Assembly (NCBI GenBank): GCA_947044405.1
Contig: CAMRHE010000462.1
Location: 1,151,001 to 1,215,000 of the forward strand
Source of the DNA: Leptodactylus fallax
Taxonomy: Eukaryota > Chordata > Amphibia > Anura > Leptodactylidae
DNA length: 64,000 bases
Reading direction: 5' to 3'
The position numbers and the translations under genes were made by a program. Each line of letters opens with the position of its first letter. The first letter of the stretch is position 1. The notes below the pieces were generated by a model. That model searched no databases. It worked only from the letters and a program-made list of their open reading frames with translations, and was not told the origin of the DNA. Below, one piece after another: positions 33,919-43,735 of this stretch.

Positions 33919-34270
33919 TTAAAGGCTACCATTCACCACCTCCACCAAAGCTCCAACTCTTACATCTTTCAATAGGTACTGATCCACTAATTCCAGCACA
34001 GTTGGAATTTTTTATCCAGCCCTTACAGTTCCTGAGCCCCAATAGTTTCTGAGCAATTGGCGCTATTAATTTCAGCACCCAATATTCTAAATAGGCCCTC
34101 TTCTATCAGTTGGGTGGCCCCAGACTGTCTGCTCCAGCTCAGGAACACACACCTGATCGTAGAGAGCCTAATTAGCATATTGGGTGCTAAAATGAACAGC
34201 ACTGATTGCTCAGGAATAGTGGGGGCTAGAAAAAAAATCCAACTGTGCTGGAATCAGTGGAGCACCACAA
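33919..34270. mobile_element. TTAA-type fold-back element
   Basis: TTAA at 33919-33922. The left arm 'ccagcacagttggaattttt' pairs with the right arm 'aaaaatccaactgtgctgg'. 'tcagcacccaatattct' faces 'agcatattgggtgctaaaa', and 'tttctgagcaattggcgct' faces 'agcactgattgctcagga'. The right terminus past about 34270 is not clear. Confidence 0.7.
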
Positions 34271-35119
34271 TAATTATTTTACTTCTACGGTTGTTTTTTT
34301 GATCATTCAGTATGCATCATTCTCCCACTCAGCATATACTCTCTCATGCAACAAGGCTAAGACTATTGGCATGCCCATTACACTTGACTTTTTTTTTCGC
34401 AAATATTACAGTTCAGTGTTGCATTTGCTCCTGGGATTCCCAGTATTGTTTATTTTTTCTGCAAGAAACACCATATGGCATCATGAGGGAAATTACAAAA
34501 TATAAGGAATATACTGGCAGTGCACATTTCCTCTGTCGATTTAGAGGAAGCGGCTTTTATGCAGTGCTCCTCTGTATAAGCAGACCTTTCCCTAACCTAA
34601 TCCACATAAATTCTTATTAGACATGATCCATAACCACTTAATTGGCCTCTTAAGTGCCAGACAAGGTTGCCATCTGTCCTAGATTAGGGAAACATCTGCA
34701 AACAGCACTGTTTTTATACATAGGAATATATTATTTAATAGCAGACTCCCAGTGAGAGGGTTTAAAGCATCTCCTACTAGGGGTGTCATACATAATCCCA
34801 AATCTTCAATATCTTCATTTTGTTCCAGTTATTAGTTTGCTGCAGAGTTCTTATTAAACTTATCAAAGTTTTACAACATTGATATTTTTTATGTAGTAAC
34901 CTTTGGCATATATCTAGATGCAAAAGAAAGCAAAAATTCAATAATATGTATGTGCTGTGAAGACTACCACGTAGTTAGATATTGATCTCCATAAAACATC
35001 CCCATTCCACTTGGGTATCAAATTCCAGATTTTTATCTTTGCACAACAGATATTATTTTCTTCTTTCCCTTGTGATTTCCCTTGTAATAGGGGAAATAAT
35101 AAATACTACGTGGGGCTTT
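34271..35119. other. Single-copy sequence
   Basis: Nothing recognised; short frames here lack any domain. Confidence 0.4.
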
Positions 35120-35169
35120 AGACACATTGTGCAGATGTACTAAGCTAGATGTACGCTGAGTCTTGCTTA

Positions 35170-35356
35170 CAGTGGGTACGGAAAGTATTCAGACCCCTTT
35201 AAATTTTTCACTCTTTGTTTCATTGCAGCCATTTGCTAAACGCAAAAAAGTTCATTTTGTTTCTCATTAATGTACACTCAGCACCCCATCTTGACAGAAA
35301 AAAACAGAAATGTAGATATTTTTGCAAATTTATTAAAAGAGAAAAACTGAAATATC
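35170..35356. repeat. Left terminal inverted repeat of the 35-kb Tc1 element
   Basis: About 187 bp, complementary to 36593-36779. Confidence 0.9.
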
Positions 35357-35563
35357 ACATGGTCATAAGTATTCAGACCCTTTGCTGTGACACTCATATT
35401 TAACTCACATGCTGTCCATTTCCTTCTGATTCTCCTTGAGATGGTTCTACTCCTTCATTGGAGTCCAGCTGTGTTTAAACTGATTGGACTTGATTAGGAA
35501 AGGCACACACCTGTCTATATAAGACCTCACAGCTCACAGTGCATGTCAGAGCAAATGAGAATC

Positions 35564-36583
35564 ATGAGGTCAAAGGAACTGCCCAAGGAGCTCAGAGACA
35601 GAATTGTGGCAAGGCACAGATCTGGCCAAGGTTACAAAAGAATTTCTGCAGCGCTCAAGGTTCCTTAGAGCACAGTGGCCTCCATAATCCTTAAATGGAA
35701 GAAGTTTGGGATGACCAGAACTCTTCCTAGACCTGGCCGTCCAGCCAAACTGAGCAATCGCGGGAGAAGAGCCTTAGTGAGAGAGGTAAAGAAGAACCCA
35801 AAGATCACTGTGGCTGAGCTCCAGAGATGCAGTAGGGAGATGGGAGAAAGTTCCACAAAGTCAACTATCACTGCAGCCCTCCACCAGTCGGGGCTTTATG
35901 GCAGAGTGGCCTGAAGGAAGCCTCTCCTCAGTGCAAGACATATGAAAACCCGCATAGAGTTTGCCAAAAAACACATGAAAGACTCCCAGACTATGAGAAA
36001 TAAGATTCTCTGGTCTGATGAGACGAAGATTGAACTTTTTGGCATTTATTCTAAGCGGTATGTGTGGAGAAAACCAGGCACTGCTCATCACCTGCCCAAT
36101 ACAATCCCAACAGTGAAACATGGTGGTGGCAGCATCATGCTATGGGGGTGTTTTTCAGCTACAGGGACAAGACGACTGGTTGCAATTGAAGGAAAGATGA
36201 ATGTGGCCAAGTACAGAGATATCCTGGAAGAAAACCTCTTCCAGAGTGCTCTGGACCTCAGACTGGGCCGAAGGTTCACCTTCCAGCAAGACAATGACCC
36301 TAAGCACACAGCTAAAATAACAAAGGAGTGGCTTCGGAACAACTCTGTGACCGTTCTTGACTGGACCAGCCAGAGCCCTGACCTCAACCCAATTGAGCAT
36401 CTCTGGAGAGATCTGAAAATGTCTGTCCACCAACGTTCACCATCCAACCTGACGGATCTGGAGAGGATCTGCAAGGAAGAATGGCAGAGGATCCCCAAAT
36501 CCAGATGTGAAAAACTTGTTGCATCATTCCCAAGAAGACTCATGGCTGTGCTAGCTCAAAAGGGTGCTTCTACTCAATACTGA
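35564..36583 (+). pseudogene. Tc1 transposase pseudogene, 339 codons with two stops
   Basis: One continuous reading frame from ATG (MRSKELPKEL) to the TGA at 36581-36583, interrupted by TAG at 35666-35668 (codon 35) and TGA at 35912-35914 (codon 117). There is no frameshift. The TAG sits where the family has Lys ('VP-K-STVA'); the TGA sits where it has Arg, as expected for CpG decay. An HTH region is at 1-60 and a GRP-type linker 'RPGRPAKLSN' follows. Catalytic residues are all kept: 'LWSDETK' Asp152, '[11 protein letters not shown]' Asp243, '[11 protein letters not shown]' Glu278 (34 residues apart). A glycine box '[11 protein letters not shown]' is present. The length is normal, so this is a recently silenced gene. 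Confidence 0.93.
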
Positions 36584-36592
36584 GCAACTTCA

Positions 36593-36779
36593 GATATTTC
36601 AGTTTTTCTCTTTTAATAAATTTGCAAAAATATCTACATTTGTTTTTTTTTCTGTCAAGATGGGGTGCTGAGTGTATATTAATGAGAAATAAAATGAACT
36701 TTTTTGCTTTTAGCAAATGGCTGCAATGAAACAAAGAGTGAAAAATTTAAAGGGGTCTGAGTACTTTCTGTACCCACTG
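36593..36779. repeat. Right terminal inverted repeat of the 35-kb Tc1 element
   Basis: About 187 bp, complementary to 35170-35356; ends CTGTACCCACTG before TA. Confidence 0.9.
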
Positions 36780-37102
36780 TAATTTGCGCCAAAACATTGG
36801 CTACAAGCTGTGCTCCACATTTACTGTGTGTTTTAATACTTTGTTCACCCTTCTATCAACGATGCAAAGCTTGCCAGGAAAGTTGAGGACATACAACTTG
36901 TGTCAGAATTTGCACCAAAATTATGTTGCAACTGTCTGTTACAAAGAAAGTCAACCAATAGGTAGTAGAGGCTGAGACTAGACAGGGCAGCCTAAAGATG
37001 AGCTAGATTTATCAACCTGCATCAGCCAGGGGCATTTTTAAGATTGTCTAGTCAGATTTTGCATTGTGTAACTAATAGACAAGATTAGTAAATCTACCCC
37101 AT

Positions 37103-38082
37103 TATTCTAAAATCTTAGGTTTAGTTTTCATGGACATAATACTGATTTCTATGCCTTTATCCATCTTGTTTTTATGTACCTTTGAGTCATTGTTTGATCT
37201 TGCTGTCTACGGTATTCTCAAATCTTCACTGACACCAATTTTCAGAGTTATCATTATTTTTCCTGTTCTGCTGCTTTATAATCCAGCTTTAACAGTGAGA
37301 AACATGGATACCACAGCCTCGACAATTCTGAAAATGTTTCTATTATGTCTTTTATTCTTCCTTCACTGGGTTCCAGAATCTATCAGTTTCTTGACGGATA
37401 TAGCATTTGTTATTAATAATAAATCCAAGAAGGCACCAGCTATGGAGAGCAAGCTCTATACCAACACTGGGCAGGCAGGGAATGCTGGGCATTTCAGCTT
37501 TGAAGCCTGCAGAATTCTGAATGTATATAGCTGTGCATCTGAATCAAGCATAAGAAATATATGTATTACATAAGTAATGCATATCAATATCAGTGTATTT
37601 TCTAAGTTTGAACTGTAACAGAAAGGTATAACTAGGAATGGCAAACTTTTTAATGGGCCACCCCCTCAGGCATAAACCTTTATCAGTTTCTTGTAAAAGC
37701 TAAGGCAAGGGCCCACTTTTCTGTTAGGCCACCAGGTGTGTCCTCATGCTTAAAGATGTAGGAATAATATAATATAAAGCATTGATATGTTATAGTACCT
37801 CAGACCCCTAACTTATCAGACCTCAAACTAGGCCCTTAAATTATCAGTCCAACTTCGACTCCTGCTCGGACTCGTTCATAATTGGTTGACAGCAATGGTC
37901 AGTCAGAAGCAGTAAAGTTCCTCTAGTTCATTAAAAAGCCATTTATTGAATTCCTATAAAAGTAAATATGCAAGAAACGATGTATCAAATTAGTTATACG
38001 ATATTAAAAATTGTATAATGTAATTGAAAATAAGTCCACTGATCCACCACTGATAAAGAAGCTTAATGTACAGTAACACTAG
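37103..38082. other. Unclassified sequence with a 147-codon open frame
   Basis: 37130-37573 plus is open for 147 codons and is hydrophobic at its start ('LSILFLCTFE', 'FRVIIIFPVLLLY'). I recognise no family, no repeat copy and no upstream gene context. It is most likely a chance frame; annotation as a gene is not supported. 37630-37730 has a GGGCC-type phrase. Confidence 0.3.
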
Positions 38083-38203
38083 GCTCACATATTGTATCAT
38101 ATTCCAAAGTGCTTTACAGAGATATTGTCCACACTGTCCCAAGTAGGGCGCACAATCTAAATTCCCTATCAGTATATCTTTGGCGTGTGGGAGGAAAGTC
38201 AGT
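38083..38203. repeat. Retroposon-like repeat fragment (family J-like)
   Basis: Contains 'ccaaagtgctttacagagat', 'gcgcacaatctaaattccct' and 'ctttggcgtgtgggaggaa', phrases of a common amphibian and fish interspersed repeat. It is a fragment only. Confidence 0.55.
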
Positions 38204-39249
38204 AGTAGTGCTCAGTAGTAGTCTGTAGACATGTTGGACATATGGTTTTTTGCAGGACTACATGTATACAACCATGAGATTTCACAGATGGACAGTCACA
38301 TTTGCAGTTGTTAATTATTTAGTCAGTAGCTATCTTCCTTAGTTTTATTATCTTACCAGAAGTTATTGTTCAACTCTTTCTTTTAATTTGTTCATTTTAA
38401 GTTAAGATCTTCTCACACTGTCTGAATGGCCACAACATACGGGTTACTCAGTTATCTGTCACATAGCTCTCTTAAAGTATAAAGCACGCCGCCACGAGTG
38501 CCAATCCACTTCCGTATGCCCAGTTGTCATGCAGTGAAGTTTTGCCTTTGTTAAATGTCACCATGAACTGAGTTATAAGGATTGAAGAGTTGCTGAGAAG
38601 TAGGGCAGCGCTGCAGGGGCTGACATATTATGTGACACTTAGCCACTGACAAGCAGTGTGCACACTGTAACATAGTCTTCCTAGCCTTTTGTAGTGATCA
38701 TGCTTTTGAAGATGATAGAATGGACAGTATATAGGTAGTATACTATAATATGGAATTCTTAGGGTCTGTGGCAGTCATAATTTGGGACACTTGGAAGTTT
38801 GTGGGCCTAGCTATTCCTCTTTATCCATCCAAGTCTGAGGCCTTCTCCATCTAATGACTTATCACACAGGAATTCTCCCCAGCACTGTTTCATTTTTTTG
38901 GGGAGGAAGGGGTGATACCTCCATATTGCTGGTGCATACAGTGATGGTGAGTGCTCCTTTGTAACCTCTTTATGGATATGGAGGTAAGGCCTCAAAATCC
39001 ACGGGAGATATGGGTGCCATATCATGGCTTTGTACAAGATGTACAGCTGTAGGCTCGGAAGTTTTGTTATGCAACTTCTTCAGTATTATTAGTATTAACT
39101 GCTACATGACAACCTTTTTTTTTATTTTTTACCTTATAGTGTTCATCATACAGTAACCCACATATAGCTCCAGGTTGCACAAGTATTTCTTTTCTTAGAG
39201 GAAATGAAATGAAAATAATAAATGTACAATTTCCTAAAATGATGGACTA
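38204..39249. other. Single-copy sequence
   Basis: Nothing recognised. Confidence 0.4.
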
Positions 39250-39665
39250 TGGAGTTTACCACCACCAAAATCTCTTCTAAACCAGTTATATGCCATTGTA
39301 GGGGGGGTTTAATGGCATGGTGAACGTACATTTTTGTGCCAAAGTGCAGTCTTGCACTTTTAATCCGTATGCGAATGATCATTTCAGAGCATCGGGAGTG
39401 TGGCTGTGCCTGCCAGAACACCTGTTCTTTTTGCCTGTGGTCACCACCCAGCGCCACCTCCTGATGTGCAAAAACCAGGTGTTCTGGTAATCGTGGCCAC
39501 GCCACTGGTACACTCAACAGCTCTTTTTGCATATGGATTACAGGTTGATTTTCTCGGCAGCAAGATTGCATTTTAACACAGAAAGGTACGTTGACTATGC
39601 TACTAACCGGCCTTATAACATATAAGTGATTTAGAAGAGATTTTGGTGGTGGCAGACTGCCTTAA
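39250..39665. mobile_element. Fold-back element (about 416 bp)
   Basis: The left arm 'ccaccaccaaaatctcttct' is complementary to the right arm 'agaagagattttggtggtgg'. 'caaagtgcagtcttgc' faces 'gcagcaagattgcatttt', and 'cagaacacctgttct' faces 'aaccaggtgttctgg'. It ends near a TTAA at 39662-39665. No coding capacity. Confidence 0.75.
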
Positions 39666-40211
39666 ATGATGACTGCAAACCTTGTCCTCCACAATTTGAC
39701 ATGTATTTTGCATTTTATCAAGCACACCTTGGTAGCTAGCAGAGATTGTTCTCCGGTGAAGCATACAGAAAAAACATGCAACACCTCACATAAATTGTAT
39801 TTGATTATGTTTAATTATGGTGCTGTCATATAGATGGAAAAGAAAGCTTGCTTTGTCAAATAGCAAAAGAATAACCTGCTGTCTGTCTGCTGACTTAATG
39901 GCTTTAATTGCCAGCACAAAATCAGAATCTGGTGAAGTTGTTTGAACATATCAGCATGAGCCAAATATTTTCAATTAAGATCAAGTTGTGTGATTGAAAC
40001 AATTCTAATTGTCGTCACTACCTTTGCTTTATGACAGGACATGCTTGACAAATTATTTATTACTGGCGCAAGTGCCTGGCATTAGAGGAATCCAGAGAGC
40101 TGGCTGGTGGACCTCTGTACAGTACAGTTATTAAATCCAGCAAGCGCTAAATCCCTCAAAAATCATAATGTACAGCATCCCTAGACATCAAGAACGCTGT
40201 CACACATTGCT
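39666..40211. other. Single-copy sequence; candidate conserved element
   Basis: 39860-40080 has several homeodomain-core motifs ('cttaatggctttaattgcc', 'tttcaattaagatc', 'ttctaattgtcgtc') and no repeat similarity. Function is not demonstrated. Confidence 0.3.
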
Positions 40212-40592
40212 GTATAAATGAAATTTTTCCAGGAAAAAAAAAGTTTTATTTAAAACAGCTAAACATGGATCCATGAAATAAAAAAGTGATATTTGCCTCT
40301 CACCAGTCCCTGGCTGCTCTGATTCAGTTTTCCTCTTTATCCTGGTGTCTCCCAACACACAGCAAATACCTCTAAGCCAATCCCAGGTCACCGCTGTCAG
40401 TGATAGAGTGGGAATCTTCAGATATTTCCTGTGTGCTGAGACACCAGAAAGTAAAGATAAGCAGGAATCTGGGCAGCACAGGAACTAGAGAGGCGGTGGA
40501 TTGGCAAGAGGTAAACAACAATTTTTTATGTTAGAAATTCATATTTATCTTCTTTTTAAATAAAGTTTGGTTTCGATGGAAAACCCCTTTAA
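40212..40592. mobile_element. TTAA-type fold-back element, relative of E2
   Basis: The right end is AAAACCCCTTTAA (TTAA at 40589-40592); the left end is eroded near 40212. 'tatcctggtgtctccc' faces 'ctgagacaccagaaa', 'ctctcaccagtccctgg' faces 'ggcaagagg', and 'atttcctgtgtgct' matches the E2 centre. No coding capacity. Confidence 0.55.
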
Positions 40593-41056
40593 TATGGCAT
40601 TACGTGACAGTATTTTTGATGTCTAGGGATACTAATAGAGTTGCCAGCAGCTAATCTGTTGCGATGTTCTGTGACAACAAAGTGGATGAGATTTACATAA
40701 TGTGGGTTTTCACTGTATTGCAAAGGTTGAAACCCATAAAAAAGACCTTGTGATTTCTCACAACAGACGTCTCAGCAGACATGTCCCATGTGGACCCAGC
40801 AGTAACTTTTCAATAAAATTGGCATAACTCAATAGTACTACAGAATATAAGAAACGTGTTATATATGTGCTATATACATCACAAAACAATTCTCTTTCTC
40901 TACTCATCAGGCTCTTTCCCTCCTCACTTCTAAACTAACATACTGAAATCTCTGCTGAATCCATCTTAGTCTCTCAAGATGGAGTGTCAGCTCACTGAAG
41001 TTATCAGATTACATGTGCCTACAGAAGTTTAGGAAAAAAGAGGGGGAGGAGGGAGG
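40593..41056. other. Single-copy sequence
   Basis: Nothing recognised. A G/A-rich tract (41037-41056) precedes the hammerhead element. Confidence 0.4.
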
Positions 41057-41063
41057 TGAATTT

Positions 41064-41217
41064 ATCACAAGGCATTATGGGAAAGGAGCTGGGAACTCAT
41101 GCGCCCTCTGTTGGATGTAACAGATCCTCAATTTGCTTTTGACTCACCGAGTCTTGAGACAGCAAAAGGGATTTTAGCCAAGCCAATTTCATTTATCTGC
41201 ATACAGCGCTGTTTCGG
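41064..41217. repeat. Direct repeat copy 1 (154 bp)
   Basis: Starts 'atcacaaggcattatggg' and ends 'cgctgtttcgg'. Confidence 0.95.
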
Positions 41218-41242
41218 GATTTTTGTCCCTCGTCAATGCAAA
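41196..41242 (-). ncRNA. Hammerhead ribozyme motif, core C3 substituted
   Basis: Read on the minus strand: stem I 5' strand TTTGCA; core TTGACGA (consensus CTGANGA, so C3 is T); stem II GGGA-CAAAAA-TCCC; GAAA; stem III, the perfect palindrome ACAGCGCTGT; then A as the cleavage-site base (41202); then TGCAGA, which closes stem I with five Watson-Crick pairs and one wobble. The short self-complementary stem III is the form seen in amphibian and Penelope-associated hammerheads, which act as dimers. The C3 substitution would be expected to reduce or abolish self-cleavage in this copy. Confidence 0.78.
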
Positions 41243-41374
41243 GCAAAATGAACTGGCTGGCTTTGTGAGAGGCAATGAGTGGGTTATGGACAGAGACATC
41301 TCTCCTTGGGGAGAGCACCAGTGAAGGTGTGTAGAGTTTTAAATTTCCTTTCGCCCTCTACTACGCATCTACAT

Positions 41375-41528
41375 ATCACAAGGCATTATGGGAAAGGAGC
41401 TGGGAGCTCATGCGCCCTCTGTTGGATGTAACAGATCCTCAATTTGCTTTTGACTCACCGAGTCTTGAGACAGCAAAAGGGATTTTAGCCAAGCCAATTT
41501 CATTTATCTGCATACAGTGCTGTTTCGG
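41375..41528. repeat. Direct repeat copy 2 (154 bp)
   Basis: Same as 41064-41217 apart from GAGCTC for GAACTC and CAGTGCT for CAGCGCT. Confidence 0.95.
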
Positions 41529-41536
41529 TGAATTTA

Positions 41537-42313
41537 GTAAGAGAGAAGAGGATGATATAGTCAAATAGTAGGTTTTTCTGTTTCACTCCACTTTTCTGGG
41601 ATCAATGCAATGGGCTCATTCATATTTTACTAGTGAAATGCATGTGCTGGTCAACTCTGCCTGGGGTGTTGTAAATTTAATTTTCTTTCAAGTTGCAATG
41701 GCCCAGAAAGAACCAGAAGTAACTTTATTCCCGGTTAAATCTTATTGGAGCAAATAAATGTGGGCAGCATATGCCCATGTCCTATGTGTCCACATCTCAG
41801 TAATTGAGCTGTAGCGTGTGTAACTGGTAATTCTCTACTAGTTGGTGTGATGAGCTTGTGGTTTGTAGGTTTCTATTATAATAATTCTATACCAGTGGAA
41901 ATGCTTTGTCATATAATATTACTTTTCTTTGCATTCATCTCCAGGTAAAGAGCCTGGTGGCGCGTACTTACATTTTACTACAATGTTAATTTGCCTTCAC
42001 TTTTCTATACAGCACTTATTGAAATGAATTTTATGAAGCATACTACATATTATTGCTTTGTCAATATTTTCACTACGTTTTTATTTTTCTCATCCTTGTG
42101 TATTTAAAAACAAGTGAGAAAGAATCAATCATTGTATGAAAGAAGCGAAGGCAATTGTCTGTGTGTTTACAGTATGCGTTAAATATGTAACTTTGGGGGT
42201 TTCTTGTAACAAGAGCCTAACCAGTGAGGAGAACAATGCTTTGTGGTAACACATCATTTACGGATAATTTACAGGTCCACATTCTAGTGAATGGGTACAC
42301 ATGATACCATAGC
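41537..42313. other. Single-copy sequence
   Basis: Nothing recognised. Confidence 0.4.
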
Positions 42314-42681
42314 TTAAAGAAGACCTGTCACCATGTAGAAAATGCTAAATGCCATACATCATTTGGTTCTTGCTGTTCCCCTGAACAATCTGGTGTTTTT
42401 CTTTTTAAAACCCATCCACCCATTCAAAAGATATGGCCCCTGCAAAACTATATGTAAACCAGCTCTGATTCTTTTTGCGGCGGTAACCTTTTATTTTCTC
42501 ATAGACAAACATAAGGTTACCACCCACTTGGCTAATCAGAGCTATAAACTTCCAGTGGTCATACCTTTTGAATGGATGGACAGCTTTTAAAAAGAAAAAG
42601 ACCAAATTGACCAGGGGCACAGCGGGAATCAAATGATGTATGGCATTTAGTATCTTGTACTTGGTAACAGACCCTATTTAA
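42314..42681. mobile_element. TTAA-flanked fold-back element E5 (368 bp)
   Basis: TTAA at 42314-42317 and 42678-42681. Long arms are 'gccatacatcatttggttc' facing 'aatcaaatgatgtatggc', and 'cacccattcaaaagatatgg' facing 'ataccttttgaatggatgg'. The centre is 'ggtaaccttttattttct' facing 'acataaggttacc'. Open frames on both strands mirror each other and are not genes. Confidence 0.88.
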
Positions 42682-42682
42682 C

Positions 42683-42726
42683 GGAACGTTCAAGGAACGT
42701 TGAAGGAACATTAAAGGAACGTTGAA
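42683..42726. repeat. 11-bp tandem repeat, four units
   Basis: Four copies of GGAACGTTGAA-type units (variants CAA and ATTAAA) abut the right TTAA of element E5. Confidence 0.9.
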
Positions 42727-43530
42727 GTTCCTCCTTTGGACCACCAGTGAGCCGCACCTTTGTCCAATTTTGGGCAGGGTTTTAAGCCATGAGCCCTTTT
42801 GGCTTAGCCCAAATTTTCCAGAATTGTTTCAAAAAATTGTCCTGACAATTGAGTGTTGACTGCTTTGTACTCATGCTGACTCCCATTCAGAACACCATAT
42901 AGGCAGATTGTGAACAATGACTAATATATGAATGATTTAGGGGATTGTAGAAAGTTGTATTTTTTTCTTGCCAGGCACAAAAGTAAAAAAAAAAAAAATT
43001 CTATGCTTTCGGTCCATGACTTGAAAATATGTTTTTCCATTCTGTGCCCTACCATTTACCTTATACCTTAATATCTCCCAAACCACCCTCATTCCCCATA
43101 GTGCTTCTAATGTGTTGCCATCTAGTGTCCTTATAATGCCCAAGCATTGCTGCCATTCCCCAGAAGATAAGGTTTATTATTTATGCAAATTAGATGTTTA
43201 AAGCCAAAGGGGTGGAGATCTAATGGAAGAAGTCAAGCTCGCGGGCCCCCTCTGGGATGGATGTCCCTAGGCTGGCAGTTGCAGTGATGTTAGCAAGGCT
43301 GAGGGGCGTCACTCACAGAGAAAAGACTGGGTAGTGGATAGTTTGATTGTTACTGTTGGCACTCAAAAAGTTATTTTTCAGTGGATGTTGGACACCGAGG
43401 GAAAACATATGGGGAGTACTAAGAAGTATGGATTGGTAACTTATTCCCTTTAAGTGGTAAAGTTCTGTATGATATATGATCTTCTATAACATTGCACATG
43501 TGCTGTCCTGTTTTGTTGTCTGGGATTAAG
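42727..43530. other. Single-copy sequence
   Basis: Nothing recognised beyond a short poly-A at 42986-42999. Confidence 0.4.
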
Positions 43531-43735
43531 TTATAATAATAATACATTTTATTTATATGGACCCAACATATTTGTTGCAGCACTTTACAAATTGTAGGGT
43601 TAAAGTACAGACACCAAAAGACATTACAGAGTAATAAGTCAATTCACACAATGGGATTGAGGGCCCTGCTCACAAGAGTTTACAAACTATGAGATAGAGG
43701 GGGTGACACAAGAGGTAACAGGGGCGGCATCGGAG
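43531..43735. repeat. Retroposon-like repeat (family J), copy 2
   Basis: Begins 'ataataataatacattttat', then 'gcagcactttacaaattg' and 'ccctgctcacaagagtttac'. Same start point as 25795-25985. Confidence 0.65.

Larger units (their letters stand above)
35170..36779 (+). mobile_element. Tc1-like transposon, DD34E, 1610 bp
   Basis: TA at 35168-35169 and 36780-36781. Long terminal inverted repeats of about 187 bp (35170-35356 and 36593-36779) open CAGTGGGTACGGAAAG, with two mismatches in the outer 28 bp. The left side keeps an inner direct repeat 'aagtattcagaccc' at 35367-35380. The matching inner repeat expected inside the right end is missing: the sequence passes directly from 'actgagcaact' to 'cagatatttcag'. 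The sequence belongs to a Tc1 lineage widespread in fishes and amphibians. The transposase is broken by two stops, so the copy is non-autonomous. Confidence 0.95.
35120..37102. repeat. Family F repeat split by a Tc1 insertion
   Basis: The left part (35120-35167) has 'gcagatgtactaagctagat'. The right part (36782-37102) opens 'atttgcgccaaaacattgg' and ends 'agtaaatctaccccatt', a family F terminus. The DD34E transposon at 35170-36779 sits between them, so the Tc1 insertion is younger than this repeat. Confidence 0.5.
41065..41528 (-). mobile_element. 1.5-unit retrozyme or Penelope-like insertion with hammerhead ribozyme
   Basis: A 154-bp segment occurs twice in direct orientation (41064-41217 and 41375-41528) with only two differences and a period of 311 bp. 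The unit between them is therefore one full monomer plus half of another. Both outer sides carry TGAATTTA (41057-41064 and 41529-41536), a target-site duplication, so the whole 464 bp inserted as one. The minus strand contains a hammerhead fold at the first repeat boundary; the second boundary retains only its 3' part (GAAAC, stem III, 3' stem I). Direct pseudo-LTRs bearing hammerheads are known in Penelope-like elements and retrozymes. There are no TG..CA ends and no coding sequence. Family assignment is inference from structure. Confidence 0.75.

Noticed and set aside
36088..36543. 151-codon minus-strand open frame
   Set aside because: Antisense shadow of the 35-kb Tc1 transposase.
37130..37573. 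147-codon hydrophobic open frame as a membrane protein gene
   Set aside because: No recognisable domain, no promoter or splice context, and a frame of this length is expected occasionally by chance over six frames of 64 kb.
41065..41528. LTR retrotransposon in miniature (TRIM)
   Set aside because: The direct repeats lack TG..CA ends, and no primer-binding site or polypurine tract is evident; the hammerhead and the 1.5-unit structure fit a Penelope or retrozyme type better.
42342..42632. Mirror-image frames 'LVFFFLK..HPFKRY' on both strands
   Set aside because: Generated by the arms of fold-back element E5.
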